DNA from: Gavia stellata
Taxonomy: Eukaryota > Chordata > Aves > Gaviiformes > Gaviidae
Length of the DNA stretch: 64,000 nt
NCBI RefSeq assembly: GCF_030936135.1
Contig: NC_082619.1
Span: 2,731,208 to 2,795,207 of the forward strand
Reading direction: 5' to 3'
The translations under genes were made by a program, and so were the position numbers. Under the pieces are notes generated by a model, which was not told where the DNA came from, ran no database searches, and saw nothing but the letters and a program-made list of their open reading frames with translations. Of this stretch, positions 10,406 through 62,600 are shown in pieces (within the stretch, counting starts at the first letter, position 1; the number at the start of each line of letters is the position of its first letter).

Positions 10406-13400
10406 CTATATCTCCAGGGGGTTGAGGCCGAACTCCTGTAGGCACTCCTTGTGCTCCACAGCGATAGTCATGCCTACCTCTTCCCAGTGCTGGCTGGCCT
10501 CTGCCATCTTGGCCAGCACAAGGTCCAGGCTACCCTGGTGGGAAAAAGGATGGTGAGGAGGGGGGACCCTGCTGCCAGGAGGAGCCACCCACAGCCACGT
10601 CCCCACTCACGTGGAGGATCTTCTCATACTCCCTCTCCATGGCATCAAGCCTGCCCTGCAGCTGGGCGATGGTCCTGTCCCTCTCTGCTAGTGCCTGGGT
10701 AGCAGTCTCCTGGGTCTGCTGGCTCTCCCGGAGCCTAGTAGCTGTGGGGTGCGGGGACAGAGGCAGCGGACACTGAGCACATGGGCACAGGAGCCTGGCA
10801 CTGCGTGACCAGTGCATGGGAGAGTACGGGCAGTGTGCGACACAGCCCCTGCCCAATCCAGAGAGCTCTTGGGACAGGGGTGGGATCACAGCATCCCCTT
10901 TGCCGTCAGCATCTCCCAAGGTCGGGGATGCACTGGGTCAGGCTTTGCCCTCAGCTGCTGCCATGCTGACAGCACAGGGTGAATGACTCCCATCTCCCCT
11001 CACTCCCCCCAAGTGCACTTTGCTGCCCTGGAGCGAACCCATCCCCACCCACCGGTGAGGGGCAGGCATGCCCGGGGGCCATACCGAGCTGCTCCTGCAG
11101 GCTCTTCACTTTCGCCTCCAAGCGCTGGCTGTGGGCTGCTGTCTGCTTCTGCAGCTCCTGGTATTGCCGGGTCATTTCTGAGAGCCAGGGAGGGGAGAAG
11201 GGAACAAACATGGTGACTATAGGAGGGACAAGCAGGTGGTCCCTGTGTTCAGATCACAGCACCTGTGACCAGGCAGAGGCTCCAGCAAGGTCTGACCTGA
11301 GGGCTCCCCTTTCAGGGTGACGCATCAGAAGCAGCCATGCATGCACCCTCTCCCTGCCTGGCAGGGCTGTGACAATGCTGGGGGGTGGGGGCAGGAGGGA
11401 GCCCTGGAGGGAAAGTTTTACCTCTCTATTGAGCGTGGGAGAGTGAAAATGAGCACGGAGTTTTGCATGTGGCAAGACCGCAAACCTCTGGCTGAGGTTT
11501 TACCTCTACTAAAATTGGCCCCTTCTTGAGCACTGACAGAAATGGCGAGGCAATGACGTTTGCAGGCAGGGAAGTCTCTGCCTCTGTGGTCTCCTCTGCC
11601 TGTGCTGAGTACAGGCATCTGGGGTGCAACAAGTCCGTGTCCAGAGCCTTTGCATGCTGACAGCATAGGAGGGATCAGGGCTAGCCAACAGCAGGGTGGT
11701 TTGGGGCTGGGTGGTCAAGGCCAAAGGCAGACGTAGGGTAAGCTTGGCTTGCTTCCCCCCGTGGCACCAAGGTGTGGGGTCCCTGCATCTGTCCACCTGC
11801 CCCCTCCCACCTCTGCCCTCACCTTCATGAATGTCTCGCTTGTCTTCCTGTGCCTGCTCCAGTGCCTTCTCCAGGTCCCACAGCCTCCGCTGGAGCCTTT
11901 CATTGTCAGCTTTTGCCTGCCAGGTCATATCCCTCCAGGGAACTGCGAGCCAGAGACACACAGGACTGCCATGGGGATAATGACAGGTGACCCACACCAT
12001 GACCCTGACACGAGCACAGGCAGTCAAAGGGCACCATCCAAACCATACTGGGTGGCTGTTCCCTGCCCAATACCTCCTCGGTACCTTGGCCCAGCAGTGA
12101 CTTATTCCCAGCCTTCCTCTGCTCCCAAAGCCAGGGGGATGTGGACACCTCCCCAACCTATGCCTGGCCCCAAGCCCTGCCTGAACCAGAGTGAATCTCA
12201 TAGCAAGAAACCTCCCCTGCGTTTCAGCCAGGCGCTGTGCTGGGGAAGCATTTCCAGGGGGGTACCCCACTGCAGCATCCCTACCACCCACCGTCTCCTT
12301 TCCGTATTGCTGCTCTTTTTCTCTGCCATCTCTGCAGCATTGCTGGCCTCTGTAAGCAGCTGCCGCGCTGCACACCAGGGACCCTTGGGACAGCACAGGC
12401 AGCCCCTGGGGCTGGAGCTCACATGCAAGGGAGGCTGTGTGCCACCCTCTGGCATGACTTGCTGCCAGGAAGGACTAGTCCCTAGGAAGTCCATGCAGGG
12501 CAGCGGGCATCCCTTGCTTGCCCCAGCCCCTGCCTCCTCCCGACCTTACCCAGCTGCTCTTTCGGCATGTCAGCCTCCAGTGCTGCTTTCCTGTAGTTCT
12601 CTTCAGCTTGGCTTTCTGCAGCCGGAGGAAAGAAGGAAGGGACAGGGTCAAGAGCAGCTCTTTAAAGGGGCTTGGCCCAGGGACACCAAGTGCTGTCAAA
12701 TGGCCCAGGGGAAGCCTGCCTTGGGATGTTCACCCCAGGAAATCTTGGCTGAGACACGCCTCTGGCTCGAACACCAGCACCAGTGCAGTATTTGTGCAGA
12801 CACCTGTCAGACACAGAGTCAAGGTGTAGCCAGTTTTACTTGAAGCGGCTGCCCTGGAGAGATGCACACTCATTTGGGACTGAGGGCTGGGATTTTGCAG
12901 TGAAGATGGGGCAGTAGCCATGGTGCACAGAGGCTTGGGAACCCCTTCCAAAGCCCCACCCCAGACCCTGTTCCAGCCTGGTACATGCTTCTGCTTTCAG
13001 AGGCATGTAGGAGAGGCTGGGGCCTGGCAGAGCCACTCTCTTTGACCTCCCCCTGGATTCTACTGGGCTGGAGGGTGCAGTGGGGTGCTTTGGGCAGGGC
13101 CCTGGACCCCCCTGCCTCCTGTATCTCATCAGGCAACTGTGCTGCTGCCCTGGCGCAGGGTGAGCAGGGGAGATGCGAAAGCCGCAGCCAGGCTGTCCCA
13201 TGGGGCCCCGGTGCAATCCTTTGTCCTGGTGCTCCCAGGTCCCACTTCCAGCAGCCCCTACATTGCCTGCCCTTGCTGGGGCCAGGAATCAGCAGGGGAG
13301 GGACAGGAGAGGCACATTCCTGCTGGCTGGAGGGAGACAAGACCCCAGACTCACCTGCTGTGTTTCTCTGCTGCTGCTGCTTCACTCCTTTCCTCCCTTT

Positions 13401-13421
13401 CCCTTTGCTCTTCAGAGGCAT
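10406..13421 (-). CDS. CCDC153: CCDC153 / DRC12, coiled-coil subunit of the ciliary dynein regulatory complex (6 exons, 201 aa)
   Basis: Exons in transcript order on the minus strand: 13421-13355, 12615-12550, 11942-11823, 11177-11085, 10741-10611, 10534-10406 (TAG). The joined frame is 201 codons; human CCDC153 is 210. The N-terminus MPLKSKGKGRKG matches the basic human start. The rest is nearly continuous coiled coil (for example NERLQRRLWDLEKALEQ, then EMTRQYQELQKQ) and ends in EFGLNPLEI, close to the human tail. DRC12 is part of the nexin-dynein regulatory complex of motile cilia and flagella. The acceptor of exon 3 was placed at 11942 because this keeps phase and aligns WRDMTWQAKADNE with the human RRDEARRAKASED; a shorter acceptor at 11916 is possible. 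The gene converges with PDZD3 and diverges from CBL. Confidence 0.88.
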
Positions 13422-13516
13422 CCTCCTGCAAAGTGATACCAGTGTCCTGCCAGCACCTGTCCTGGCTGCTAGCGCGGACCTCAGTCGTTCAAGATGCCTT
13501 CAAGCTAATCCCTGCT

Positions 13517-13527
13517 GTTGTAGCAAC
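13517..13527. promoter_or_regulatory. RFX X-box-like site upstream of CCDC153
   Basis: GTTGTAGCAAC is a near-palindromic pair of RFX half-sites (consensus GTTGCC...GGCAAC) with one weak half. It lies about 96 bp upstream of the CCDC153 ATG. Motile-cilium genes are commonly driven by RFX and FOXJ1 through X-boxes near the transcription start, so the position fits. It is a short motif and could be chance. Confidence 0.4.
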
Positions 13528-14829
13528 TATCTGCAATGAAGGCAGGTTGTTATCTGGCCCAAAACCCACCTCCGCCTTGCAGCAGCTGAGCATCTCATTC
13601 CCGTGACAGAGGCGTGGATCGAATCTGCCCTGCACCCAGCACAGCGCCGGGGTGGTCTGAAGCCAGCCCCGCTCCCCAGCACTGAACTGGTCACGTTTGG
13701 CTGCAGGATTGTGGGACACGGCTCTGATCAGGTAGGCTGGACCTTGTCCTACTCACACCCCAGAGCAGCAGTTCCAGAGCAGCCCCAGCACGGATCCAGC
13801 TGAGCTGTGGGGGAATGGGGACATGGCGGGGAGGGTGCCTCTCCCAAGTCACAGCCTAAAACGAGCTTGGTGTCTTCCTCCCTTCCTGCCCTGGCTCTCC
13901 CCTCCGGCACACCCTCCTGCTCAGCACTGCAAGTTTTGCCTTGGGGACTGCAGCTGGATTTGGATCTTCTTTATAAAATAGGAGAGGAAGGAAGGGAGAG
14001 GATTTTAAAACTGCTCTTTCTGCTCAGGACACGATTAACCCCAAATACCTGGGAGCGAGCGGGTGATTCCTGGGTGCACTGCGGTTCTTTGGTAGAATGC
14101 GGACCTCGTTGCGTGGGCAGGGCAGCAGGAGCCAGGCACGCAGCAGGAGCAGGGAGCTGGTGCGTGGGGAGGCTGCAGGGCCATCCGCTGCCAGGGCAAC
14201 CCAGGGACGCCCGGCAGGGACACGCAGTCCTGCCGGAGGAGCTGGCAGGGCGGCAGGCTGGGTGTGGAAAGCCAGAGGAGCTGGGCCTGGGCCAGGGGTG
14301 ACGATGGGGGACATTCACCTGTGCAGACGTGCAGGCACAGAAGCTGGCGCACACCACACCCACACACACGCATCTGAAACCACTGCCCAGCCGCGCAGAG
14401 CTGAGCAATCAGAGGGGCGTCAGTGCGGGTGCAGGCCTGGCAGCTGGCTGGCACGCAGCACGGGGCACAAAGACGGGAAGGGGAGCATACACTTATGCCC
14501 AGCCTTGGCATGACCAGCAAGGGACCTAGACACTGCCCTCACCCACAACCACACGAGATGTACGCAGGCAGCCAGAGGCACCCAGGCACCCAGACGCACT
14601 CTCGGCTGCCAGCCGCCAGGCTGGAGGGAAGCAATTTCCAAACAGCCAGCGTGACGTGGCTTTCCGGCGCAGCAGTGGCAAGTGACAACTGTGCTAAGCA
14701 CAGCCCCAGCCCCAGTTCTGACAGGGGCCCGAGGGACAGAAACGAATGGGAGTCCTGCAGAGGGGTGCTGGACTCCTCTTTCCCGGAGGGAGGGAACAGT
14801 CCCAAGAGAAAGCAACCTTTGCCTGAAGT

Positions 14830-15290
14830 CTCACACGTAAATACAGCTGCGACTCGGAGTGAATCATGCCCAGAGAAGCAGATAGTTAGGAATGCAATTG
14901 CTCAAGCATGTTCCCTGATCTCTTTGGATCAGGGCCATGGTGATTTTTATATTTGGCTCTACAAAGCTGGTGTAACCCTCCCCAGCCCTCTCCCCAGGTA
15001 CTTGTGGTATCCTGGAGCTGGCCAGGGCACCCTCCGGTGGTCAATCCGGCTTGACTATTAGCCAGAATCCATTAGCATCTAATGGGAAAAGCCTCAGGAA
15101 CATGGCCTCAATAAACGTTGACATATTTGAGGTCAATATAATCCTTAGGAAAATTTGCCCAGGTAATTAAAGCCAGACAAGGAGCTGCCTGTCCCAGACA
15201 TATATACCAAGCTTTATGAAAGGCTGTAAAATCAAGACGGAGAGTTTTATAAGCAATCTATGCAGGGCTCCCTTGCTATATCTAGTGCTG
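14830..15290. promoter_or_regulatory. AT-rich block, candidate non-coding regulatory element
   Basis: This is an abrupt AT-rich island inside GC-rich intergenic DNA. It contains homeodomain-type cores (GGTAATTAAAG near 15164, CATCTAATGG near 15076) and other AT-rich words such as CAATATAATCC, with few CpGs and no repeat signature that I recognise. This composition is typical of conserved vertebrate enhancers, but conservation cannot be judged from one sequence. Confidence 0.3.
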
Positions 15291-16042
15291 CATGCTGCTT
15301 CCTGCTGTTCTGCTCATCTGACGCCTCAGCAAGCCATGTGCTATGCAGGAGCTCACCACAAGCCATCAGCCAACAGGCAGCCCTGGTCCCGGGCAGAGAC
15401 TCGTGGAAGAAAGCCACGCTGGAGCCAGGCTGGTGGGGCAGTGCCCTGCTTTGCCGTGACACAAGCAGGCTGATGTACGATGTGTGTGTGCAGCCAAGGC
15501 AGGGACAGGAGGAGAGGGATGACATGCAAAGCCTCCCTGTTAGCAGCACCGCAGCCTGAGCACAGAGCCCTGTGGCTACGTCCTGGGCTGGCAGGGGCTG
15601 AGCAGCAGCAGAGCGTGGCATGTCCCTCCTGTGGCAGATGGCATCCCAGGGCAGTGGCTTTTCTGTGCTGCTGTGGCTTTGCACACCTGGCACCCCAGGG
15701 GTCCTGGCTCCCATGCGAGAGTGGGTGCATGGATGCCACAGGGGAAGCAAACCCATCTGTCGTGGGGTGTGAACCCCAGCTCCCCGGAGGCTGAGTCTGT
15801 GCTGTCCAACCTCCAGGCCTGAGCCCAGTCTCTGGGTGCTCGTGCTCCCCAAAGCAAGGCTGGCCAAACTGCAGCATTTGCTGTTCTGTTTTGTCTTCTT
15901 TCCTCCTTGAAGCCCATACTGTGAGACTGATGCTGTGCTGTACCAGCCTCAGCTGTTTTTTCACAAAGGAAGTGTACTTCTGCCTGGGAAAGGAGGCTGA
16001 AAAGAGGATCTGAAGGCAGCGAAGAAACAGAACTGAACTTAC

Positions 16043-16087
16043 TTTCGAGCTCATGTCGTAATTTCTGAAGGTTTGGTGTTGTCAGCT
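16043..16087 (-). other. Orphan exon-like segment with consensus splice sites
   Basis: On the minus strand, TTTTGGCAG precedes and GTAAGT follows a 45-nt open segment encoding [14 protein letters not shown], which looks like a coiled-coil fragment. It lies about 2.6 kb upstream of CCDC153 on the same strand. It does not match the known CCDC153 N-terminus, which starts at 13421. It may be a 5' UTR exon, a relic exon or chance. Confidence 0.2.
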
Positions 16088-16492
16088 CTGCCAAAAGATT
16101 GACTTACTCCCAGGGCTTCCTTTTCTCTCCCTGTTCTTCCGTCCGCTCTCACCATCCCCGGCCTGTGTGTGCTCCCGCCCCCAGGGACCTGTTGGAGCCG
16201 GGCTGCAGGTAACGGGGAGAGCAGCTCCAGAGGCCTATTCCTTCCCCTGCCTTTGCAGAGGGAGATGCCTCAAAGACACCGACAGCAGCCAGGTGCCTTC
16301 CAACCGCACCCCAGCGCTGCTAGCTGTTCCTGTCTCCATCCCTGCGAGGGAGATGTTGGTTCAGCTCCCTGCGCCTGGCTTTGCTCCTTCCCGGTGCCAG
16401 CTGCTGAGCACAGCCCCAGCAGTGCAGGGGAGCTGTGCCATGGGAGAGGGCCGTGCCCGTGCAGCAGGGTCAGTGCCCGGGCACTGCTGTAA

Positions 16493-17790
16493 CCTGCGTC
16501 CTCCATCCTGCGTCCTGCACCCTGCGTCCTCCATCCTGCACCCTGCGTCCTGCACCCTGCGTCCTCCATCCTGTGTCCTGCACCCTACATCTTGCACCCT
16601 GCATCCTCCATCCTGCACTCTACGTCCTGCAGCCTGCGTCCTCCCCTGCATCCTGCATCCCCCATGCTGCGTCCTGCACCCTGCACCCTCCATCCTGCAC
16701 TCTGCATCCTGCACCCTGTGTCCTCCCCTGCATCCTGCATCCTCCATCCTGCACCCTGTGGCCCGAATCTTGCACCCTGCATCCTCCCCTGCATCCTGCA
16801 TCCCCCATGCTGCGTCCTGCACCCTCCATCCTGCACTCTGCATCCTGCACCCTGTGTCCTCCCCTGTGTCCTGCACCCTGCGTCCTGCACCCTGCGTCCT
16901 GCATCCCCCATGCTGCATCCTGCACCCTGCATCCTCCATCCTGCACCCTGTGGCCTGCATCTTGCACCCTGCATCCTCCGTCCTGTACCCTGCGTCCTCC
17001 CCTCCATCCCCCATGCTGTGTCCTGCACCCTGCATCCTCCATTCTGCACTCTGCGTCCTGCACCCTGCGTCCTGCATCTCCCATGCTACATCCTGCACCC
17101 TGCATCTTGCGTCCTGCATCCTCCATCCTGCACTCTACGTCCTGCACCCTGCACCCCCCATGCTGCATCCTGCACCCTGCACCCTCCATCCTGCACCCTG
17201 TGGCCTGCATCTTGCACCCTGCATCCTCCGTCCTGCACCCTGCGTCCTCCCCTCCATCCCCCATGCTGTGTCCTGCACCCTGCATCCTCCATCCTGCACT
17301 CTGCGTCCTGCACCCTGCGTCCTGCATCTCCCATGCTGCATCCTGCACCCTGCATCTTGCGTCCTGCATCCTCCATCCTGCACTCTACGTCCTGCACCCT
17401 GCACCCCCCATGCTGCATCCTGCACCCTCCATCCTGCACCCTGTGGCCTGCATCTTGCACCCTGCATCCTCCGTCCTGCACCCTGCGTCCTCCCCTGCAT
17501 CCTGCATCCCCCATGCTGCGTCCTGCACCCTGCACCCTCCATCCTGCACTCTACATCCTGCACCCTGTGTCCTCCCCTGCGTCCTGCACCCTGCGTCCTG
17601 CATCCCCCATGCTGCGTCCTGCACCCTCCATCCTGCACTCTGCATCCTGCACCCTGCGTCCTGCATCTCCCATGCTACATCCTGCATCCTGCACCCTGCA
17701 TCTTGCATCCTGCATCCTCCATCCTGCACTCTACGTCCTGCACCCTGCGGCCTGCACCCTGCATCCCCCATGCTGCACCCCGCACCCCCC
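16493..17790. repeat. Heptamer minisatellite, (CCTGCAY)n with higher-order structure
   Basis: About 1.3 kb of diverged 7-bp units: CCTGCAT, CCTGCAC, CCTGCGT and CCTCCAT, with variants such as CCCCCAT and GCTGCGT. A larger unit of about 245-250 bp recurs: the segment around TCCTGTACCCTGCGTCC at 16981 returns at 17231 and, slightly shorter, at 17474. The minus strand is G-rich (GCAGGGTGCAGGA). The array ends where the CBL CpG island begins. Because 7 is not a multiple of 3, all forward frames give the same cyclic heptapeptide, and long open frames appear on both strands without being genes. Confidence 0.9.
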
Positions 17791-18451
17791 CCAGCAGCCT
17801 CGGGGGCGCGGTCCCGGTCGCGCCGGGCTGGGTTGGGGTCGCTTCCCCTGCTGCCGAGGGCTCACGTTTGGGGTGCTGTCCCCGCCCCGGGCCGGGCCCA
17901 GCCCCCGTCCCGCCCGCTGCCCGCCGACGGCGCGGCGCCGCGCCCCGAGCAGGCTGGGGCCGGCTTCTGGCTTCCCGGGGCCGGGGGGAGCGAAGCCCTT
18001 CAGGGCGGCGGCGTTTTGCCGGCTGCCGCGGGGGACGGGCGGGGGCAGAGGCCGCCCCGCTGGGGCGCAGCGCGGTTCCCGGGGCCGCTTCCCCGCTGTC
18101 GCGCGGCACACCGGCCATTCGAAGAAAAGGGAACCCGGCTGCCGGAAAGGGGAAGCGATCCCGTTCTGCAGCCTCCGAAACCGGCGCTGCCTGCCGCGCA
18201 GCGGGCCCGGGGCAGGGAACCGCGGGCGAGCGCCCCGCGCGGGAGAGCCGCCGCCGCCGGCCCCGGGTCTGTCCCGCCGCGCTCCGCGCCCCCGGGGCGG
18301 CGGGACCGGGGCAGCGCGGCCCGGGCGCCGGGCGCGGCCCTCGCCGTTCCCATGGCGACCCCGCCCCGCCCCGGCCCGCGCCCCGCCCGCCCGCACCAAA
18401 CGTGGCCGCCGCGCCGCCCTCGCCGCCGCCGTGCGCCTGCCCCAGGGCGGC

Positions 18452-18584
18452 GGGGCGGGGCCTCGCGGCCGGGCCGCCGCTCGCCCCTCTCCCCCCGGGC
18501 GCGGGCGCCGGCCAATCGGCGCCGGCTCCTCCCCGGTGGAGGGGGCGGTCCCGGACGCGCTGGGGGGGGGGGCTGCTGACCAAT
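18452..18584 (+). promoter_or_regulatory. CBL: Core CBL promoter motifs: GC box and two CCAAT boxes
   Basis: GGGGCGGGGCC (Sp1/KLF type) is at 18452-18462. CCAATCGG occurs at 18512 and again at 18580, a 68-bp spacing, which fits NF-Y sites. The first CCAAT is flanked by direct copies of GGCGCCGG. Both lie 250-320 bp upstream of the CBL ATG. Confidence 0.55.
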
Positions 18585-18833
18585 CGGGACGCGGCGTGGC
18601 CGGGGTGGAAGGCGGGGCGACGCGAGAGCCGGGCGCCCCCGCCGCTGCCGCCGCCACCGCCCGCGGCTCCCGCTGCCGCCGCCTGCCCTGCCCGGCCCGG
18701 CCCGGCCCGGCCCGCGGGAGCGCCCCCACGTCCGGTTGCCCGGCAGGGCCGTGGCCCGGTGCCGGACGGGGGCGACGGGCCGGGCGCGGGTGTGGGCGCG
18801 CTCGCGGCCGCCCCCCGCCCCCGCGCCGCCCTC

Positions 18834-59606
<40,773 letters not shown>

Positions 59607-62600
59607 CACATTACCTCCACGCCTACAACTTCTGTGGACCAACTGCCTGGGCAGCCGTAGCCCAGCTACGCACCAAAGGGGAAGGGGGTTCCTTTAGAGA
59701 CTTCATGCTGAGGTCAGTCCTGCCTCTCAAGAGAATCAGTTATCAGGTTTTTGTGGTTCCAGATTTCAAATGAGTGGAATGAAATGGAGCAGAATGGTGT
59801 TTTATACAGTGTATGTCTTGGAGTCCTTTACCCCTACCTCTTGTTTGAGAGAACAGATTTATTTCCAGGGTGTTGGTAGAGAAAGGTATCACAACAAGGG
59901 ATCCCCGAGCTGATGCCCTGGAGGCCGGGGGGAGTGTTTTGTGCTGTGAATTCTAAGTGAATGCTCTGAGAAACAAAGTCTCGAGGTCGGTGTGGTGTGT
60001 CCTGTGGTTCATGGTACTAAGTTTGGATCTGTTCGCTGCTGTGTGTCTGGCTCAGGCTTTTTAGAGCAGCTGGGAGGTCACTTTCTGCTGGGAATAAATA
60101 GGAGACCTTGGAAGAATCTTTCGATTGCTTCCTGTTTGCTGTGGCGTTTCCCTCTTGCCTGTAATAATAGCATTTATTGTTTAGGATTCACATCCTCCCT
60201 TTTTGCCTGGAGGTTGCATGACTAGCTTCTGTCAGGCATTTTGATCTTGACAGTGCTGGGAGTTAGATTTCTCCATATGTGTCCTCTTGCCGGCAGCACC
60301 AGATTCCAGGCAGCTAGACGTGCTGAAAGTTTTGCGTGTTTTTGAGGGGTGGGAGAGGGTGGGAAGAATTTGAGTGAGAGCAAAGAACTGGCTGCTGCTT
60401 CTCCTTTTTTAGCCTTGAGCATTTTGTGCTTCAATGCTCAAACTTGATTGTGGCCCTGCTGGGCTTGAGCAGCCGTCACTGGACACTCCTGTGTGCTCTT
60501 TCTCTAGGAATGCTGCACCTGGTAAATATGATGTTTTGTTTATCCTAATTGCATGGTGGCTGTCGCAGACTAGTGGCCTTCACACACATTCCATCATCTC
60601 CTTCAGAGAGCTTTTGCAGGAGCCAACTGTCTTTGTGCCAGGCTGTTTTGTGGAATTGGTAGATGCAGCTGATGTACTCGTTGGTATCTTCCCTGCTTTG
60701 CAGTAAAAGAAATGCAGCAGTTCTCTGCATGGCTATCAAAACAACATGGGGGCTCTTCTTTCCGTTTCCATTACTCTAAGGTATTGCCAGAGCTTGTGTT
60801 AAAACAGATCTGGGAAACTTCTGTATTTGTAAAACATTCACATGGCTTTAAAAGTCAGTACTCAGCTGTTACTTTGAAAAAACCTGACTTGCATACTCAG
60901 CTACTTAACTCTGTTCATAGGTGCTTGATGTGCGAGAAGTGTATGGTTCCTTTTGAGAGGATTTAAATGAAGTAGGGATACACAGATCACAGCCTGACAG
61001 ACAAACAAGTTCTCTGTGTATGCTGAGAGGCTATTAGCCTTTTGAAGCATGTCTAGCATTATTTGCATCTCTCTAAGGGCAGCAGTAGTCACTAGGCAAA
61101 GGGTTGCAACTTGAAATATTGTTGGAGTGATTATGGCAGTTGGATGCAGCTTAGCCTTTTAAAGAATCTAGTAGCTGGGCCCAGATCTCAAAGAAACAGC
61201 TTGCAATGGGCGGAGGGGACTTAACAAGTATTAGCAAAGAGAACTAAGCATAAAATGTTTGTTTTATGTAGGGTATAGGTTTCTCTCTAGATCTACAGCT
61301 TTATAAATTGATGTAGTGGGTTCCAGGCGGTCCAAAAGCATGAACTGTCTCTCTCTACTCCCCTCCTTTCTGTAGTAAAGAAAATGTTCTCTGAAACCAT
61401 AAGGAGATCTCCTGCGACACTTAGAGGCCATCACCACCATTGCTGTTTTGGGGCCAGGGCTGAAACCTGCATAAGCAGCACACTGATGAGATTTATGTCA
61501 GTGGGCACGGTGCTTTGCAGTGGTGCAGAGAGACGGCAGGCACAGCCAAGAGCAGGGTCTGGCCTTGGTGAAGGTGCTGAGTTACAGAGAAGGGGATGTC
61601 AGTGCATATTGCACTTGGGGAAGAAGAGCTGTTCTTTTTCTCTGCCCACACATGCAGCAGTCAGCAGTATCGTGAACAAGTCCTGCTCTTTCTGTGTGCA
61701 ATGCTCTGCCAGTTATGCCTGGCAGCCTTGGTCAGTGTGTTCGTGGGAGGTTCTACAGAAGCAAGCCCAACACTTGTGCTGCTGAGAGCATGGGGCAGCT
61801 CTGGTGGTTCTCTCAGCAGATCTGCATGTTACACTTGTGGGCCTGAGCAACCAGTCCTAGCATATGAGAGTTATTTCCTGGCTTTGTCCTGGAGAACCTG
61901 GTAAAAACCCTTTTGTGAGGGAGCACTACGGTTTTATTTCCCTCTTTTTCCTGTTCTCTCCAGTGCTGCCACTAGCTCCGTGTTGGGTTTGGAGCCACTT
62001 TGTTTCTGACTTGCTGTGTAAACTCAGCACAAGTGTGTTCAAGTGTGGCGTGTGACTCTTGCCACTGCCAAGGCTGCATAACAGCCAAGTCCAGCCAGCT
62101 AGAAAGCCTTAACTCGTCTTGCACAGTGTGTGTGATCAGAGTAGTGATGCCCTGTCCCATACAAGCCCTGTATTACAGCCTTGTTGTAATGTTAAATTAA
62201 ATCATGCCTAGCAGAGCTATTACAGGCCTGTCTTTGGGGTTTATGTGCCGAGAGACGTTCCTGTGGGTATTGTTCCAGGTAGTAGAGATTAGAGAGAGCA
62301 ATCTCTGTGGCATGTATCACTAACTTTTCTGCATGTGTCCTTTCTGTGCACTGTTTGTGTCTCAAACTGATTTAAGAAACTTAAGTCTTGGCTTTTCTTC
62401 CTTAGACATGTGAGTGTTTGCTAGTACCACTGAAGTGCAGCAGAGTCCTGACCATGTCTTATGGCTGTGCTCTGTGAAGTCAATCCAGGCAGGCACTGTA
62501 CATTCTATTTTTTGTGTTGTTCTTTCAGAAAGGTAAGCCTAAGATTGATTTCTCTTTTTCCCCTTCACCTCCTTGATCTTTATTCTTAAGAAGTTAACTT

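Larger units (their letters stand above)
13528..16492. other. CCDC153-CBL intergenic region, no recognised gene
   Basis: Most of this stretch is GC-rich unique sequence without a supported exon; the ORFs in it are short and lack recognisable protein character. From about 14830 to 15290 the composition turns AT-rich, with TAATTA-type and TATA-like words. An orphan exon-like segment lies at 16043-16087 on the minus strand. The heptamer minisatellite begins at the right end. Confidence 0.6.

Noticed and set aside
12289-12349. Possible extra CCDC153 exon encoding EASNAAEMAEKKSSNTERRR on the minus strand
   Set aside because: It has a usable acceptor, but its only phase-compatible donor (GTGGTA) is weak and would need the shorter exon 3 acceptor at 11916. 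The model without it aligns better with human CCDC153 and keeps a similar length.
11749-12843. 364-codon open frame on the + strand
   Set aside because: Antisense to CCDC153 exons 2 and 3 and their intron; no family resemblance.
15247-16094. Minus-strand frames of 170-230 codons upstream of CCDC153
   Set aside because: Low-complexity, Cys/Ser/Pro-rich translations from GC-rich DNA; only the 45-nt splice-flanked piece was kept as a weak candidate.
16361-17771. Several minus-strand open frames with MQDAGCR-type repeats
   Set aside because: All are the reverse translation of the heptamer minisatellite.
60434-60706. 90-codon frame in the CBL 3' UTR
   Set aside because: No similarity recognised and lies within the expected long 3' UTR.
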